A stretch of 45,504 nt of DNA from Planctomycetia bacterium. Its GTDB lineage: Bacteria; Planctomycetota; Planctomycetia; Gemmatales; Gemmataceae. Below are positions 23,124 through 32,131 of the stretch, piece after piece. The position numbers and the translations under genes are program-made. The stretch is from the NCBI GenBank assembly GCA_005772955.1, contig SXID01000113.1, positions 1 to 45,504 of the forward strand. Direction: 5' to 3'. The notes below the pieces were generated by a model. The model was not told where the DNA came from. It saw nothing but the letters and a program-made list of their open reading frames with translations, and searched no databases. The first letter of the stretch is position 1, and each line of letters opens with the position of its first letter.

Positions 23124-24431
23124 TCAGACCAGAAGGTCGCGGCAGTCCGCGATGGTGCCGGCCAGCGCGCTCGCGGCCACCGTCAGCGGGCTGGCGAGGA
23201 ACACTTTCGCCTCCTTGTGACCCATCCGCCCGGGGAAGTTGCGGTTCGTTGTGCTGATGCAACTGATCGGTGTGTTCAATCGGCCGAAGGTGTCCGACGG
23301 CCCGCCGAGGCATGCGGCGCAGCTCGCTTCGCCGATCTTCGCGCCCGCCGCGAGGAAGATGTCGCGAAGCGACTTCCCGCCGATTTTCTCAGTGTCCAGA
23401 CCGCGCGCAACTTCGGTCGTCGCGGGCACCACGAACGTGTCGATCTTCACCGTCTTGCCGTTGAGCAATCCCGCGGCGGCCTTGAAGTCGGTTAACTTCC
23501 CGCCGGTGCAACTGCCGATGTACGCGCGGTCCAGTTTCGTGCCCTTTACCTCGGTCACGGTCGCCTTGTTGTCCGGCGAGTGTGGTTTCGCGATCACCGG
23601 TTCCATCTTGGTAACGTCGTAGACCCTCTCGAAGTCGAACTTCGCGCCAGGGTCGGTCTTCACCGCACTGTAGGGTTTCTGCCCGGCGTTGCGCTTGTTG
23701 ACGTAGTCGAACGTGACCTGATCCGCCGCGATGATGCCGTTCTTTCCACCGGCTTCGATGGCCATGTTGCAGAGCGTCATCCGCTCTTCGATGTTGAGCG
23801 CGTACACGCCGTCGCCGTCGAATTCCATCGCGCGATAGGTGGCACCGTCCACGCCGATGTCGCCGATCACCGCGAGGATGAGGTCCTTCGCCATCAGGTA
23901 CGGCGGCATCTTCCCGTGGAACACGAACCGCATCGTGGGCGGCACCTTGAGCCACAGTTTGCCGGTGCCGAGGACGAACCCCGCGTCCGTGTTGCCGATG
24001 CCGGTGGCGAACTCGCCGAACGCGCCCGCGGTACAGGTGTGGCTATCGGTGCCGAGCAGCACCTCGCCGGGCCGCGTGTGGCCTTCTTCCGGCAGCGCGA
24101 TGTGACATACGCCCTTGTAGCTCTCGGTGCCCACGTCGTAGAAGTACTTGATGTCGTGTTCTTTTGCGAACGCGCGCAGCACGTCCACGTTGCGGTTCGC
24201 CATCGCGTCTTTGGTGAAGATGTAGTGGTCCGGGATGAGGACGAGTTTGTCCTTGTCCCACACCTTCGCGTTCGGGCCGAACTCCTTCTTGAACACGCCG
24301 AACGTGCCAGGACCGCAGACATCGTGCGTCATGAGCACGTCCACGTTGGTCCAGACGTTTTCGCCAGGGACAACGCTACTCTTGCCGCTGGAGCGGGCCA
24401 GAATCTTCTCGGTCATCGTCATCGCGGGCAT
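23124..24431 (-). CDS. leuC: 3-isopropylmalate dehydratase large subunit
   Basis: A 435-residue aconitase-family protein for the isomerisation of 2-isopropylmalate to 3-isopropylmalate in leucine synthesis. It contains the three cysteines that hold a 4Fe-4S cluster: C308 (GSCTGG), C371 and C374 (SCAACLGGP). Other signatures are LLGTDSHTCTAGAFG and the end GRMGHKEAKVFLASPLTVAASALAG. The length and sequence style match the LeuC/homoaconitase-like branch of about 420 residues rather than the longer E. coli type, so homoaconitase activity is an alternative. The partner leuD is not in the window. CGGAGC about 8 bases upstream supports the start at 24431. It is followed directly by the toxin-antitoxin pair. 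Confidence 0.95.
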   Translation of the reverse strand: MPAMTMTEKILARSSGKSSVVPGENVWTNVDVLMTHDVCGPGTFGVFKKEFGPNAKVWDKDKLVLIPDHYIFTKDAMANRNVDVLRAFAKEHDIKYFYDVGTESYKGVCHIALPEEGHTRPGEVLLGTDSHTCTAGAFGEFATGIGNTDAGFVLGTGKLWLKVPPTMRFVFHGKMPPYLMAKDLILAVIGDIGVDGATYRAMEFDGDGVYALNIEERMTLCNMAIEAGGKNGIIAADQVTFDYVNKRNAGQKPYSAVKTDPGAKFDFERVYDVTKMEPVIAKPHSPDNKATVTEVKGTKLDRAYIGSCTGGKLTDFKAAAGLLNGKTVKIDTFVVPATTEVARGLDTEKIGGKSLRDIFLAAGAKIGEASCAACLGGPSDTFGRLNTPISCISTTNRNFPGRMGHKEAKVFLASPLTVAASALAGTIADCRDLLV

Positions 24432-24467
24432 CGCGGTAAGCTCCGAAAGTTGAGATGGTCTTACCGT

Positions 24468-24473
24468 ATTGTA
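24468..24473 (-). promoter_or_regulatory. Possible -10 box of leuC
   Basis: On the minus strand TACAAT stands 37 bases before the leuC ATG. The flanking TCTTAC and GTAAGA can also pair around a 6-base loop, so the same spot could form a small leader hairpin. No clear -35 box is seen. Confidence 0.35.
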
Positions 24474-24525
24474 AGAGGGCGCGGCAGAAACCCACTCCCT
24501 TGAAGACGTGTGGACGCAGTGTCAG

Positions 24526-24972
24526 TTACTTCTTCTTGCTGGTCGGAAGTGAAAAGTCGTGCGGTTTGGCCTCGGCGGTCACGGTCGCGGTCAGTTCGGT
24601 CTTCTCGCGGTCGCTGTATTTGGACGCGAGCAGTTCGCGTGCCGACGATTCGATCGGCGGCACGTTCGGGTCCGGCACGCTGCCATCGGCGTTCCGGCGG
24701 TAACTCACGGTCACCTTGTACTCTCCGGGGGCGAGTCCTTTCTTCCCCTGCGGAGTGGTGATCTCGTACCGGCCGGTCGCGTCGGTGCTGCCGTGGCCGC
24801 CGTTGCCGGGCGTGCTGCCCGTGGGAACGAACGTCACCGCCGCCGCGTTGCCCGGTCCGCCGTCCACCGTGATTGTGCCACTGACGGGCGTGAGGCCGTC
24901 GTTTCCCTTGTCGCCGCACCCGACCGCGGCGAGGAGGGCGACCAACAGACCCGTTGCGAACGCAAAGCGCAT
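24526..24972 (-). CDS. Lipoprotein with transthyretin-like beta-sandwich fold
   Basis: A 148-residue lipoprotein. The signal ends in a lipobox, LAAVGC, with Cys19 as the lipidated residue. The rest is a single small beta-sandwich of the carboxypeptidase-regulatory type (VSGTITVDGGPGNAAAVTFVP, then TDATGRYEITTPQGKKGLAPGEYKVTVSY). Proteins of this kind are abundant in planctomycetes and nearly always follow a DUF1559 gene, as here, 29 bases after it. It is probably held at the membrane and works with the pseudopilin, in a role nobody has established. GGGGAAG about 8 bases upstream supports the start. Confidence 0.88.
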   Translation of the reverse strand: MRFAFATGLLVALLAAVGCGDKGNDGLTPVSGTITVDGGPGNAAAVTFVPTGSTPGNGGHGSTDATGRYEITTPQGKKGLAPGEYKVTVSYRRNADGSVPDPNVPPIESSARELLASKYSDREKTELTATVTAEAKPHDFSLPTSKKK

Positions 24973-25001
24973 GCTTCTTCCCCAATTCGCGGCACGAAAA
25001 G

Positions 25002-26015
25002 TTAATCGGTGGTCGCGACCGAGCCATCGGCCATCAGGGCCACCTGACGGAGTGTGGTGGAGGCGACCGACTCCCGCACGAATCGCACGGAGGCGTCGCC
25101 CATCGCGAAGTGGCACCCGGCGTTGTGGAGGCTCCCGGCACGGCCCCAACTCCCGAGCTGGCCCGGAACCGGCACCGGGAGACTGGACCAAGTCCAGTCG
25201 TTGATGCCCGCGGCCGGGTCCACCCCGGTCATCACCCACGCACGGTAGCCCCAGGAGTTTGCTTCTCCGTTGTACACCGCGACCGTGGACTCGCCGAGCA
25301 TGAACGTGTTGCTCGTCCCGTCGGTCACGTCGGTGATCTTGGCGTTACTGTTCTCGCCGAACATGTACCGTCCGCCCGCCGCCGTTCGCTTCCAGTAGTT
25401 GCAGCCGTTCCCAGTGAACGTCAGCCCGGAGTCGTTCTGCGAGGTGATGAAGTCGTAGTTCACAAGCGCGCCGGTGTGCGAGCCGCTCGGGGAGTAGAAG
25501 GAACTGACCGGCTCGACGCGGTTACCATTGTCGGTCGGACACACGAACGTGGTGATCACCGTGGACATCAGCACGCCGTTGCCGTTGGTTGCCGGATTGC
25601 TGGCGAGGGTGCCGTTCAAGTTGCCCGAACTGCAGCAGTTACTGGGGATGAAGACTTGGTTGCTGAACGCGCCCATTGTGTCGAGCCGGGCGGCCAGGCT
25701 GTTCTGTTCGATGTACGGGAGGACGAGCACCCACCCACTCATGTTCTGAATCACGGTGTCGCCGGTCCCGCCCGGCTGGCTCCCGCACCACCCGTACCCT
25801 ACCCCGGCGGGCGGGAGTTTGCCGTTGGCGTTCTCGTACCCGTGGCACGCGAGGGCAAGTTGCTTCAGGTTGTTAGCGCACTTCATGCGCGCGGCCGCCG
25901 CGCGCACCTTCTGCACCGCGGGGAGCAGCAATCCGATCAGGATTGCAATTATCGCGATCACGACCAACAGTTCGATCAGTGTGAACCCGCGAAGGCGGGA
26001 ACGTGTGGTGGGCAT
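25002..26015 (-). CDS. DUF1559 pseudopilin-like protein
   Basis: A 337-residue protein of the planctomycete DUF1559 family. It starts with a type IV prepilin-like signal: RG followed by [20 protein letters not shown], with cleavage after G10 and E15 as the conserved fifth residue. The [28 protein letters not shown] stretch that follows is the family signature. The C-terminus has the H-x9-DG motif ([18 protein letters not shown]), by which many members are recognised. These proteins are processed by prepilin peptidase and are thought to form short pseudopili or envelope filaments; their cargo is unknown. The start at 26015 is the one that places the signal at the N-terminus, though no strong ribosome binding site is seen. 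Confidence 0.93.
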   Translation of the reverse strand: MPTTRSRLRGFTLIELLVVIAIIAILIGLLLPAVQKVRAAAARMKCANNLKQLALACHGYENANGKLPPAGVGYGWCGSQPGGTGDTVIQNMSGWVLVLPYIEQNSLAARLDTMGAFSNQVFIPSNCCSSGNLNGTLASNPATNGNGVLMSTVITTFVCPTDNGNRVEPVSSFYSPSGSHTGALVNYDFITSQNDSGLTFTGNGCNYWKRTAAGGRYMFGENSNAKITDVTDGTSNTFMLGESTVAVYNGEANSWGYRAWVMTGVDPAAGINDWTWSSLPVPVPGQLGSWGRAGSLHNAGCHFAMGDASVRFVRESVASTTLRQVALMADGSVATTD

Positions 26016-26201
26016 GATGGTACCCGAAAGAATGTCCACGAAACGTGTGATGGGGAGAGCTTGATTGGAATCGACCCGCGCTCGGGACGCAAGCCGAAAA
26101 GAGAGCGTGTGATGAGGGGGCCTTGCGTTGGCCACGGCACGCGTACAAGGATAGAAACACTTACAGACGTACGCTTTGACCCACTGCCACAGGTGAACGC
26201 C

Positions 26202-27062
26202 ATGCCCCGAAACAGGCGAAGAGACGAGGACGAGTCATCATCTGGATCGGTCGTAGTGAGCTTACTGTCCGTGGCGTTCTTCGTCGCCCTCGGCATCGGC
26301 GTCGTCGTACTCAAGGCCCAGCGACGGGCCGCGCGAAACCAGGACAACGTTCAGGTCAACGACAACCGCGGCGGCGGTGGTGGCGGATTCACCGCTCCTC
26401 CGGCCCCTCAACCGGTGATCCCCCCACCAGTGAACCCCCAACCTGCCGATCCTTTGCCGCAGAACCCGGACCCGAAACCTCAACCGGTCGATCCCACTCC
26501 GCCAGACCCGCCCAACCCGCCCGTGACGCCCGAACCAAAGATTCTCAAACCCGGGGTTCGACAGACGAACCCCGCAGGCGGCGCGTTCGCGAAGAACGAC
26601 TACCGCGAGTATCGCGAAGACGGGGCGATCCTCGTTGGCTTCGAACTCGGTCTCGGGAAGGCGGGCACCACGGACGTCATCTCGGCCTTGCGCCCGATCT
26701 GGTTGACAGCCACCGGCGAGAAGGTCGGTATCGGCTATGGGTGGACGGACAATGTGATAACCGTCAAGGCGCGCGACGGCTACGCGATTGGCGGAATCGT
26801 GGTCGCGGGTGGCGGTGCGCTGGAGGGGGTCGCCTTCACGTTCATGAAGCGAGGAGCGAAGAGCCTCGTCGCGGAGGACGCTTACGTGAGCGAGTGGTAC
26901 GGCGAGCAGAGCCGCAAGCCTTCGCCCGAAGCAATGCGCAGCGGCGACGGTTCGTTCGTCATCGGCATCTACGGCAAGCGGTTCGACAGCAAGGGCGGGA
27001 GGAAATTCGACGAGAGTGGTGCGATCGCCACCGTCGGCTTCTATTTGTGGGTGAAAGAGTAA
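26202..27062 (+). CDS. Membrane-anchored protein with Pro-rich stalk, unknown beta-rich domain
   Basis: A 286-residue protein. A basic N-terminus precedes one transmembrane helix (about 17-38), so most of it should lie outside the cytoplasm. A Gly run and then a Pro/Asn/Asp-rich stalk (about 56-115) follow, with repeats of the type PxPxPVxPxPPDPP. The last 165 residues form a folded, beta-rich domain ([42 protein letters not shown]) that loosely recalls lectin-like jacalin folds; I do not claim that family. I chose the ATG at 26202 with AGGTGA a few bases before. It is divergent from the DUF1559 gene, with a 186-base gap. Confidence 0.75.
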   Translation: MPRNRRRDEDESSSGSVVVSLLSVAFFVALGIGVVVLKAQRRAARNQDNVQVNDNRGGGGGGFTAPPAPQPVIPPPVNPQPADPLPQNPDPKPQPVDPTPPDPPNPPVTPEPKILKPGVRQTNPAGGAFAKNDYREYREDGAILVGFELGLGKAGTTDVISALRPIWLTATGEKVGIGYGWTDNVITVKARDGYAIGGIVVAGGGALEGVAFTFMKRGAKSLVAEDAYVSEWYGEQSRKPSPEAMRSGDGSFVIGIYGKRFDSKGGRKFDESGAIATVGFYLWVKE

Positions 27063-27167
27063 CGGTAGATGCGTTCGCGCTCACTCCGCAAACGCACCGG
27101 GTTCGACAACGCATCTCCAATTCGCTCGCGGTGGTACAATGACGCCTCACTCCAGAGGCTTGTGTCA

Positions 27168-28241
27168 ATGCAGCACCCCGCGATGAGTCCGCCGCTGTTC
27201 ACCGCCGACCTCCCAGGGACGGGCGGGCGCATTCGCGCGCAGAACGAAGACTTCGAGGTCGAAGAAGTGCCGTCCTACGAGCCGTGCGGCTCAGGCGATC
27301 ACCTCTACCTGTGGATCGAGAAGCGCGGCGTCGCGCCGGAGTTCTTCGCCCAGACCATCGCGCGAAAGCTCAACACGCACCCCGGTAACGTCGGCACCGC
27401 CGGGCTGAAGGACCGACACGCGGTCACGCGGCAGTGGGTGAGCGTGCCGAAGGAGTGCGAACCACAGATCGCGAAGATCGACGGCGAAGGCGTGCAAGTT
27501 CTGAAGACCGGGCGGCACACGAACAAGCTCAAACCGGGCCACCTGCGCGGTAACCGGTTCGTCATCCTCATTCGCGACGCCGCGCGATCAGCGCCCGTTG
27601 ACGCAATCCTCGACCGTATCCGCACGCACGGGATGCCGAACTATTACGGTCCGCAGCGGTTCGGCCACGATGGCGGCACAGTGGATCTGGGTTTCGAGTG
27701 CCTCGCGGGGAAAGCACCCCGGCGCATCCGACCGTTCCTGTTCCGGTTCGCGCTCAGCGCGGTGCAGTCACTTCTCTTTAACGACTACCTTTCGCGTCGG
27801 ATGCGCGACAACCTGTTTCGCACCGTGCTCGACGGCGACGTGATGACGAAGTGGCCGTTCGGCGGGATGTTCGTTGCGAAGGACGTTCCCGCGGAGCAAG
27901 CTCGCTTCGACACGCGCGAGACGGTCACCGCTGGCCCGATGTTCGGCAAGAAGACGTTCCCCGCGGAAGGTGTCGCGGCCGAGCGCGAAGCCGTCGTGTT
28001 GAGCGACAACAAGTTGTCAACCGCGTCGTTCGCGGGGTTCGGCAAACTGGTGATGGGTACGCGGCGCCAGAACCTCGTGTACCTCGACGACCTCACTTCG
28101 GCCTGGGAGCCTGACGGCTTGCGGTTGAGCTTCACGCTCCCGGCCGGCAGCTACGCCACCGTGCTGCTCGCGGAGGTGATGAAGACCAACATCGCGGAAG
28201 ACGACGCAACACCCGACGATGACGGCGAAGGCGAGCAGTAA
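27168..28241 (+). CDS. truD: tRNA pseudouridine synthase D
   Basis: A 357-residue protein that should convert uridine 13 of tRNA to pseudouridine. The catalytic aspartate is D82 in the family motif GTAGLKDRHAVTRQWVSV. HLRGNRFVILIR, NYYGPQRFGHDGGTV and the late LPAGSYATVLLAEVMK are further TruD signatures; the TRUD insertion domain lies between about 180 and 280. The start at 27168 has AGAGG eight bases upstream. A TACAAT at 27135-27140 could be its -10 box. A small hairpin after the stop (28255-28268) may be its terminator. It belongs to no operon. Confidence 0.96.
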   Translation: MQHPAMSPPLFTADLPGTGGRIRAQNEDFEVEEVPSYEPCGSGDHLYLWIEKRGVAPEFFAQTIARKLNTHPGNVGTAGLKDRHAVTRQWVSVPKECEPQIAKIDGEGVQVLKTGRHTNKLKPGHLRGNRFVILIRDAARSAPVDAILDRIRTHGMPNYYGPQRFGHDGGTVDLGFECLAGKAPRRIRPFLFRFALSAVQSLLFNDYLSRRMRDNLFRTVLDGDVMTKWPFGGMFVAKDVPAEQARFDTRETVTAGPMFGKKTFPAEGVAAEREAVVLSDNKLSTASFAGFGKLVMGTRRQNLVYLDDLTSAWEPDGLRLSFTLPAGSYATVLLAEVMKTNIAEDDATPDDDGEGEQ

Positions 28242-28254
28242 CCAACGAAATCGG

Positions 28255-28268
28255 AGCCGCTTACGGCT
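28255..28268 (+). terminator. Short hairpin after truD
   Basis: AGCCG and CGGCT pair around CTTA, followed by TT. It is small and may only assist termination. Confidence 0.35.
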
Positions 28269-28393
28269 TTCGGCATGATTTTTCGCGCGGCACCTGAATT
28301 CGCGTTGGGGCTGAGACGGCATTTTCGACACACCGTGCCCATTCACGCCCTACACTTGCCTCAGACTCATGACCTCCTTTGCGCCAGCGTTTT

Positions 28394-30397
28394 ATGCCAC
28401 CAGTCCCGGCCGCTGAAAGCGGCACCTACCGAGCGTACACGAAACAGGCCGGCTCCGAGCCGCTGCCGGGCTACCGGTTGCTTTCCCCACTCGGGCGCGG
28501 TGGGTTCGGTGAAGTCTGGAAGTGCGAAGCACCCGGCGGGCTGCACAAGGCTATCAAGTTCGTTTCGTCCGACGCCGAAGACGGGCGCGGTGGCGAGCGG
28601 TTCGGTCAGGAACTCGCCGCGTTCGAGCAGATTAAAGCAATCCGCCACCCGTTCCTGCTCACCCTCGAACGCGTCGAACAACTCGACGGCGAACTCGTGA
28701 TGGTGATGGAACTCGCTGACCGGCAACTTCAGGACCGGTTCCGCGAGTGCCGCGCTTGCGGGCTGCCCGGGATTCCCCGAGACGAACTGCTTGCGTATTT
28801 CGCCGACGCCGCCGAAGCGCTTGACGTGATCTCCGGGAAGTTCGGCCTTCAACACCTCGATGTCAAACCGGCTAACCTGTTCCTCGTGTCCGGGCACGTG
28901 AAAGTTGGCGACTACGGTCTCATCGCACAACTCGAAGGGCCAAACACCGTGAATCGCGGGCTGACGCCCCGCTATGTCGCACCGGAAGTTCTCCACGGCA
29001 CACCGAGCAGTTGCTCCGACCAGTACAGCCTCTCGCTCGTGTACCATGAGTTGCTCACCGGCGACTTCCCGTACTTGGGGCGCACACCGCAACAGTTGAT
29101 GCTTCAGCACGTCTCGACTCAGCCGAACCTTGTGGGGTTGCCGCTGGCCGACCAGTTGGTTGTCGCGAAGGCTCTGTCGAAGAAACCGGAGGATCGGTTC
29201 CCGTCGTGCCTTGCGTTCGTGCAGGCTCTCATGGTAGCCGAGAGCGTGACTGCGATTCCGAACGTCGGGATGAACATCCGCCGCGCGCGGGTCGATCGGT
29301 CCGTGGCCGAGATGAATGTCGGCGGTCAGGATGAGCCTGCCGGTGATGCTTCGTCGGTTGTCGAGCAGTCCACGTCGATGCGCACACCCGGCCGTAGTCA
29401 CTCTGGTGTGCCGACCCAGAACTGCATGTCCCCGGCGAAGCCATACCTGACGGTGCCAGACACGAACCGCGGCGCGCTCCCGGCGCTGGTACCCGCCGTG
29501 CGCAAGAGCCAATTCCCATCCGACCCGCGGCGCGATTCTGGCCCCGTCGTCACCCCGCTCCCCCGGATGATCGAGACGCCAGCCCCGTTCATCGACGACG
29601 TTGCGGCCGGGCGGGTGCTGCTGCAACAAATCCGTTCCGTTGTCCCGGTTGGCCTGCTGCTCGGTATGGAGTCCGACGAACTGCCGCTGGACCCGCAGTC
29701 GTTTGCCGAGGCGGTGGTGGCCGCGGCCGCTGGCGGAGGGTACGTGCCGCACATTCCCGGCGACTTGGGCCGACTCGCGGACGGCGGGTGGGTGTGCCAG
29801 TTCCCTTCGACTGTGCCCGCGGCGGTGGTGCCGCTCAAGTTGAGCGTGATCGGCGAACAGTGGGGCGTGTCGGTGGAACAACCGGAGCCGACCCGGCTCC
29901 TGTTGAAGCGCAACGCGGGCGGCGGCGGGCTATTCGGCGGCAAGAAGTTTGGGTTCGAGGTGACGATCTCGCTGTCAGCGACCAGGCGTGCGGTGGGCGA
30001 GGTAACGGCGGCGGTGCGGCTGTTCGGAACTCCCGACCAGAAGTTCGCACGCGACGCGCAAGACCTGATGCCGAAGTTGTTGGCCGACGTGAGAACACAA
30101 CTGGGGAATGTGCAGGACCGACGGCGCAGTCCGCGGGTCGCGTGGAACACCGCGATCACCTTGTATCCGGTTCACAGTGACGGCAGCATTGACACCGCGG
30201 TCCCGACCTGGTGCCGCGACGTGTCGGTCGGCGGGCTTGGGTTCGTCGTCGCCGCGCCACTCCCGACCAAGTACGTGTATGTCGCGTTCCCCGGCGCCAC
30301 CGCGACCGCCGGCCAGGCAGTTCTGACGCGGCTCATGCGAGTCCGGTCTTCGATTCGCGAATCCGTCTACGGCGGCCAGTATCGCACCGACCTTTAG
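28394..30397 (+). CDS. Ser/Thr protein kinase fused to a C-terminal PilZ domain
   Basis: A 667-residue protein. The kinase domain (about 27-290) has GRGGFGEVW, K55 (KAIKF) and the catalytic motifs written as HLDVKPANL (H154, D156, N161) and DYG (173-175) instead of HRD and DFG. The catalytic aspartates are kept, so activity is likely though the HRD arginine is lost. A disordered linker follows, then an unnamed domain (about 400-570) with SxSxTRRAVGEV-type strands. The last 92 residues fit a PilZ domain: R577-x(3)-R581 (RRSPR) and D609-x-S611-x-x-G614 (DVSVGG), the signature that binds cyclic di-GMP. No membrane segment is visible, so it is cytoplasmic. A c-di-GMP-switched kinase is the natural reading. 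The ATG at 28394 is chosen; a TTG at 28379 is possible. Confidence 0.87.
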   Translation: MPPVPAAESGTYRAYTKQAGSEPLPGYRLLSPLGRGGFGEVWKCEAPGGLHKAIKFVSSDAEDGRGGERFGQELAAFEQIKAIRHPFLLTLERVEQLDGELVMVMELADRQLQDRFRECRACGLPGIPRDELLAYFADAAEALDVISGKFGLQHLDVKPANLFLVSGHVKVGDYGLIAQLEGPNTVNRGLTPRYVAPEVLHGTPSSCSDQYSLSLVYHELLTGDFPYLGRTPQQLMLQHVSTQPNLVGLPLADQLVVAKALSKKPEDRFPSCLAFVQALMVAESVTAIPNVGMNIRRARVDRSVAEMNVGGQDEPAGDASSVVEQSTSMRTPGRSHSGVPTQNCMSPAKPYLTVPDTNRGALPALVPAVRKSQFPSDPRRDSGPVVTPLPRMIETPAPFIDDVAAGRVLLQQIRSVVPVGLLLGMESDELPLDPQSFAEAVVAAAAGGGYVPHIPGDLGRLADGGWVCQFPSTVPAAVVPLKLSVIGEQWGVSVEQPEPTRLLLKRNAGGGGLFGGKKFGFEVTISLSATRRAVGEVTAAVRLFGTPDQKFARDAQDLMPKLLADVRTQLGNVQDRRRSPRVAWNTAITLYPVHSDGSIDTAVPTWCRDVSVGGLGFVVAAPLPTKYVYVAFPGATATAGQAVLTRLMRVRSSIRESVYGGQYRTDL

Positions 30398-30406
30398 ATC
30401 GTAGTT

Positions 30407-30606
30407 CTCACGCTTCGCGTGAGGAACCACTCACCTTGGCTTAGAGCGCTTTCCGGAAATGCGTAGCACCTCAACGAACCGCGACCGCAAGGGAGCGGCA
30501 AAGCTCAACCACTCCCTTGCGGTCGCGGCTCGTCGTTAAACAACGCTACACCGTTCCCAAACGCGCTCTAGCATCAGTGGCGTCTGGACCTCACGCGGAG
30601 CGTGAG
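30407..30606. repeat. Nested palindromes between convergent genes
   Basis: Two small hairpins bracket the region: CTCACGC-TTC-GCGTGAG at 30407-30423 and CTCACGC-GGA-GCGTGAG at 30590-30606. Inside them lie outer, imperfect arms (about 30438-30467 and 30545-30572, sharing TTAGAGCG/CGCTCTA and GCGTAGC/GCTAC). In the centre is a perfect 17-bp hairpin, arms 30479-30495 and 30512-30528 (CCGCGACCGCAAGGGAG), with CGGCTCGTCGTT just after the right arm. The whole sits between two converging genes (stops at 30397 and 30625) and could end both transcripts. Layers this regular suggest a composite of several repeat units. Confidence 0.75.
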
Positions 30607-30624
30607 GACTGCGAGTCCGAACCT

Positions 30625-31062
30625 CTAGCGCCACACCCCCCATCCGGTCAGCACCTCACCCAACCCGAACGAACACAGGTTTGCGAGTGTGATCGTCGCG
30701 AAGTCGCGGAGCGTCTCGCGATTTCCGGGTGGCGGTTCCCAGACTTCTTCGGCATCGTTGGTAACGGGTTGTTTCCGCAGCGTGTGTGGGCGCACGAACG
30801 CAAGCCAGAAGATCGCGCACTCCGCGACCGGTGCGAACGTCTCCGCAACGAGCAAGTAGAGCCACCGCTGGTCCGCGTGGAACAGCGGCGGTAGCACGAG
30901 CCACACGACCGGGTACGTACACGCGGTCACCCACACGCCGGCGAAGACGCGCACGCGAATCGAGTGTCGGCGCGCTAGCAACGCCACCAACACCGCCGTT
31001 TCGACGGCGATGGTGATGAGGTAGCCGACGAGCATCAACCGGAGGTATTCCGGGGCGGGCAT
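30625..31062 (-). CDS. Small membrane protein, last gene of a three-gene membrane cluster
   Basis: A 145-residue protein with three or four hydrophobic segments (about 8-30, 38-60, 70-95 and a weaker one near the C-terminus). Membrane segment 3 contains two glutamates (LLVAETFAPVAECAIFW) and segment 2 has TACTYPVVWLVLP. Buried acidic residues of this kind are unusual and may bind a metal or protons. I do not know the family. It begins 31 bases after the stop of the larger membrane protein and is surely in its operon. The chosen start drops an Arg/Cys-rich upstream stretch that lies opposite the neighbouring gene. Function unknown. Confidence 0.75.
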   Translation of the reverse strand: MPAPEYLRLMLVGYLITIAVETAVLVALLARRHSIRVRVFAGVWVTACTYPVVWLVLPPLFHADQRWLYLLVAETFAPVAECAIFWLAFVRPHTLRKQPVTNDAEEVWEPPPGNRETLRDFATITLANLCSFGLGEVLTGWGVWR

Positions 31063-31093
31063 CGCAGTTCCAGAGGACAGAAGGCAGAAGTCA

Positions 31094-32125
31094 TCACACC
31101 ATCCGCAGAAAAAACGGCACTTCCGCGAGGACGTGAAGCATCGCCACCGTGAAGTACACGCGGCGCGTCGTTTCGTAGTCGATGCCGAAACACACCCACA
31201 GCACCACCACAACCGAAAGGCCAAACAGCAGGATCGCAGCGACCGCGTGTGACCAACTCCGGCTCCGGCGCGCCGCGGGGATCGTTTTCAGTTGCCACGG
31301 CCACGATCGCATCCCGACGAGCGGAATGAGTACAACCCACACGCCATAATGCACCATCTCCAGGAATGTGTGCGCTGCGACCAGGAAGTACGGCGACACG
31401 CTGGGCATTGCCCACGCACCGGCGTGGTCGGTGAGCGTTTCGGCGCGCACCGCCCTCGGTGCGAACGCGAGCGTGACCTGATCCGTGCCCGGTAACTCCG
31501 GTGAGTCGCGAAGTTGCCACCACAATGCGAGAAGCAACAGCGGCACGCTCGCGACCGCGCGCCTGTACGCGCGGCGCCACGCGGGGTGCGATCGCGCGAG
31601 TTCGCGGTCGAGTAACCACAGCGCCATGAGTGGGTGCAGATACACGAGCGCCATCGGCAGCGCGATCGGGTTCAGCCACACGCCAGCGCATCCGAGACAC
31701 GCGACCGGCCACACCCAGCCGCCGTCGAACCGCGGGTTCGTGCGTGATCGCATCCACACGAGAATCGCGATCCAGAACAGCAACGCGGTACACCACCCGG
31801 CGTACAGGCTCATGCCGAGGTCGGAGTACGACATTGCGAACGGCAACGCCGCGTATGCACCGCTCAACCCGACGATGCCGAACGCGGAGACGAGGAAGAA
31901 GCCCCACAGTTTCCCGGTGCGTGCGGGCAATCGGCCGAGCGCGTAGCGAGCCTCAAACCAGTTGTGCGGTCCGGCGAACAGGAACACCGTCGCGAACGCG
32001 AACGCGATTGGCAGTGTGCCGGACAGCACGGCCGCGCCAACCGCCAAGCCGACGAAGCCGAGCGCGAGCGCGAGTCCCGGCACGCGGGCCACGGGTGCAT
32101 CGATGGCAGGAGCGACGACGGACAT
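31094..32125 (-). CDS. Polytopic membrane protein with intramembrane histidines, unknown function
   Basis: A 343-residue protein with about eight membrane helices. Several histidines lie at helix ends or within helices: GPHNWFEARY (about 52-61), YLHPLMALWLLDREL (about 162-177), HTFLEMVHYGVW (about 253-264) and LHVLAEVPFF near the end. The spacing recalls membrane di-iron or haem proteins, and more distantly the Brp/Blh carotene-cleaving proteins, but I see no match good enough to name. The proposal that it binds a metal is inference. It lies between a small Pro-rich protein (6 bases upstream) and a small membrane protein (31 bases downstream), all minus strand. It is a candidate for an undescribed membrane enzyme. 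Confidence 0.78.
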   Translation of the reverse strand: MSVVAPAIDAPVARVPGLALALGFVGLAVGAAVLSGTLPIAFAFATVFLFAGPHNWFEARYALGRLPARTGKLWGFFLVSAFGIVGLSGAYAALPFAMSYSDLGMSLYAGWCTALLFWIAILVWMRSRTNPRFDGGWVWPVACLGCAGVWLNPIALPMALVYLHPLMALWLLDRELARSHPAWRRAYRRAVASVPLLLLALWWQLRDSPELPGTDQVTLAFAPRAVRAETLTDHAGAWAMPSVSPYFLVAAHTFLEMVHYGVWVVLIPLVGMRSWPWQLKTIPAARRSRSWSHAVAAILLFGLSVVVVLWVCFGIDYETTRRVYFTVAMLHVLAEVPFFLRMV

Positions 32126-32131
32126 GCGCGG

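Noticed and set aside
24954-26201. A longer plus-strand frame ahead of the anchored protein at 26202
   Set aside because: It runs opposite the DUF1559 gene and has antisense-type composition. The ATG at 26202 gives a sensible basic start and membrane helix.
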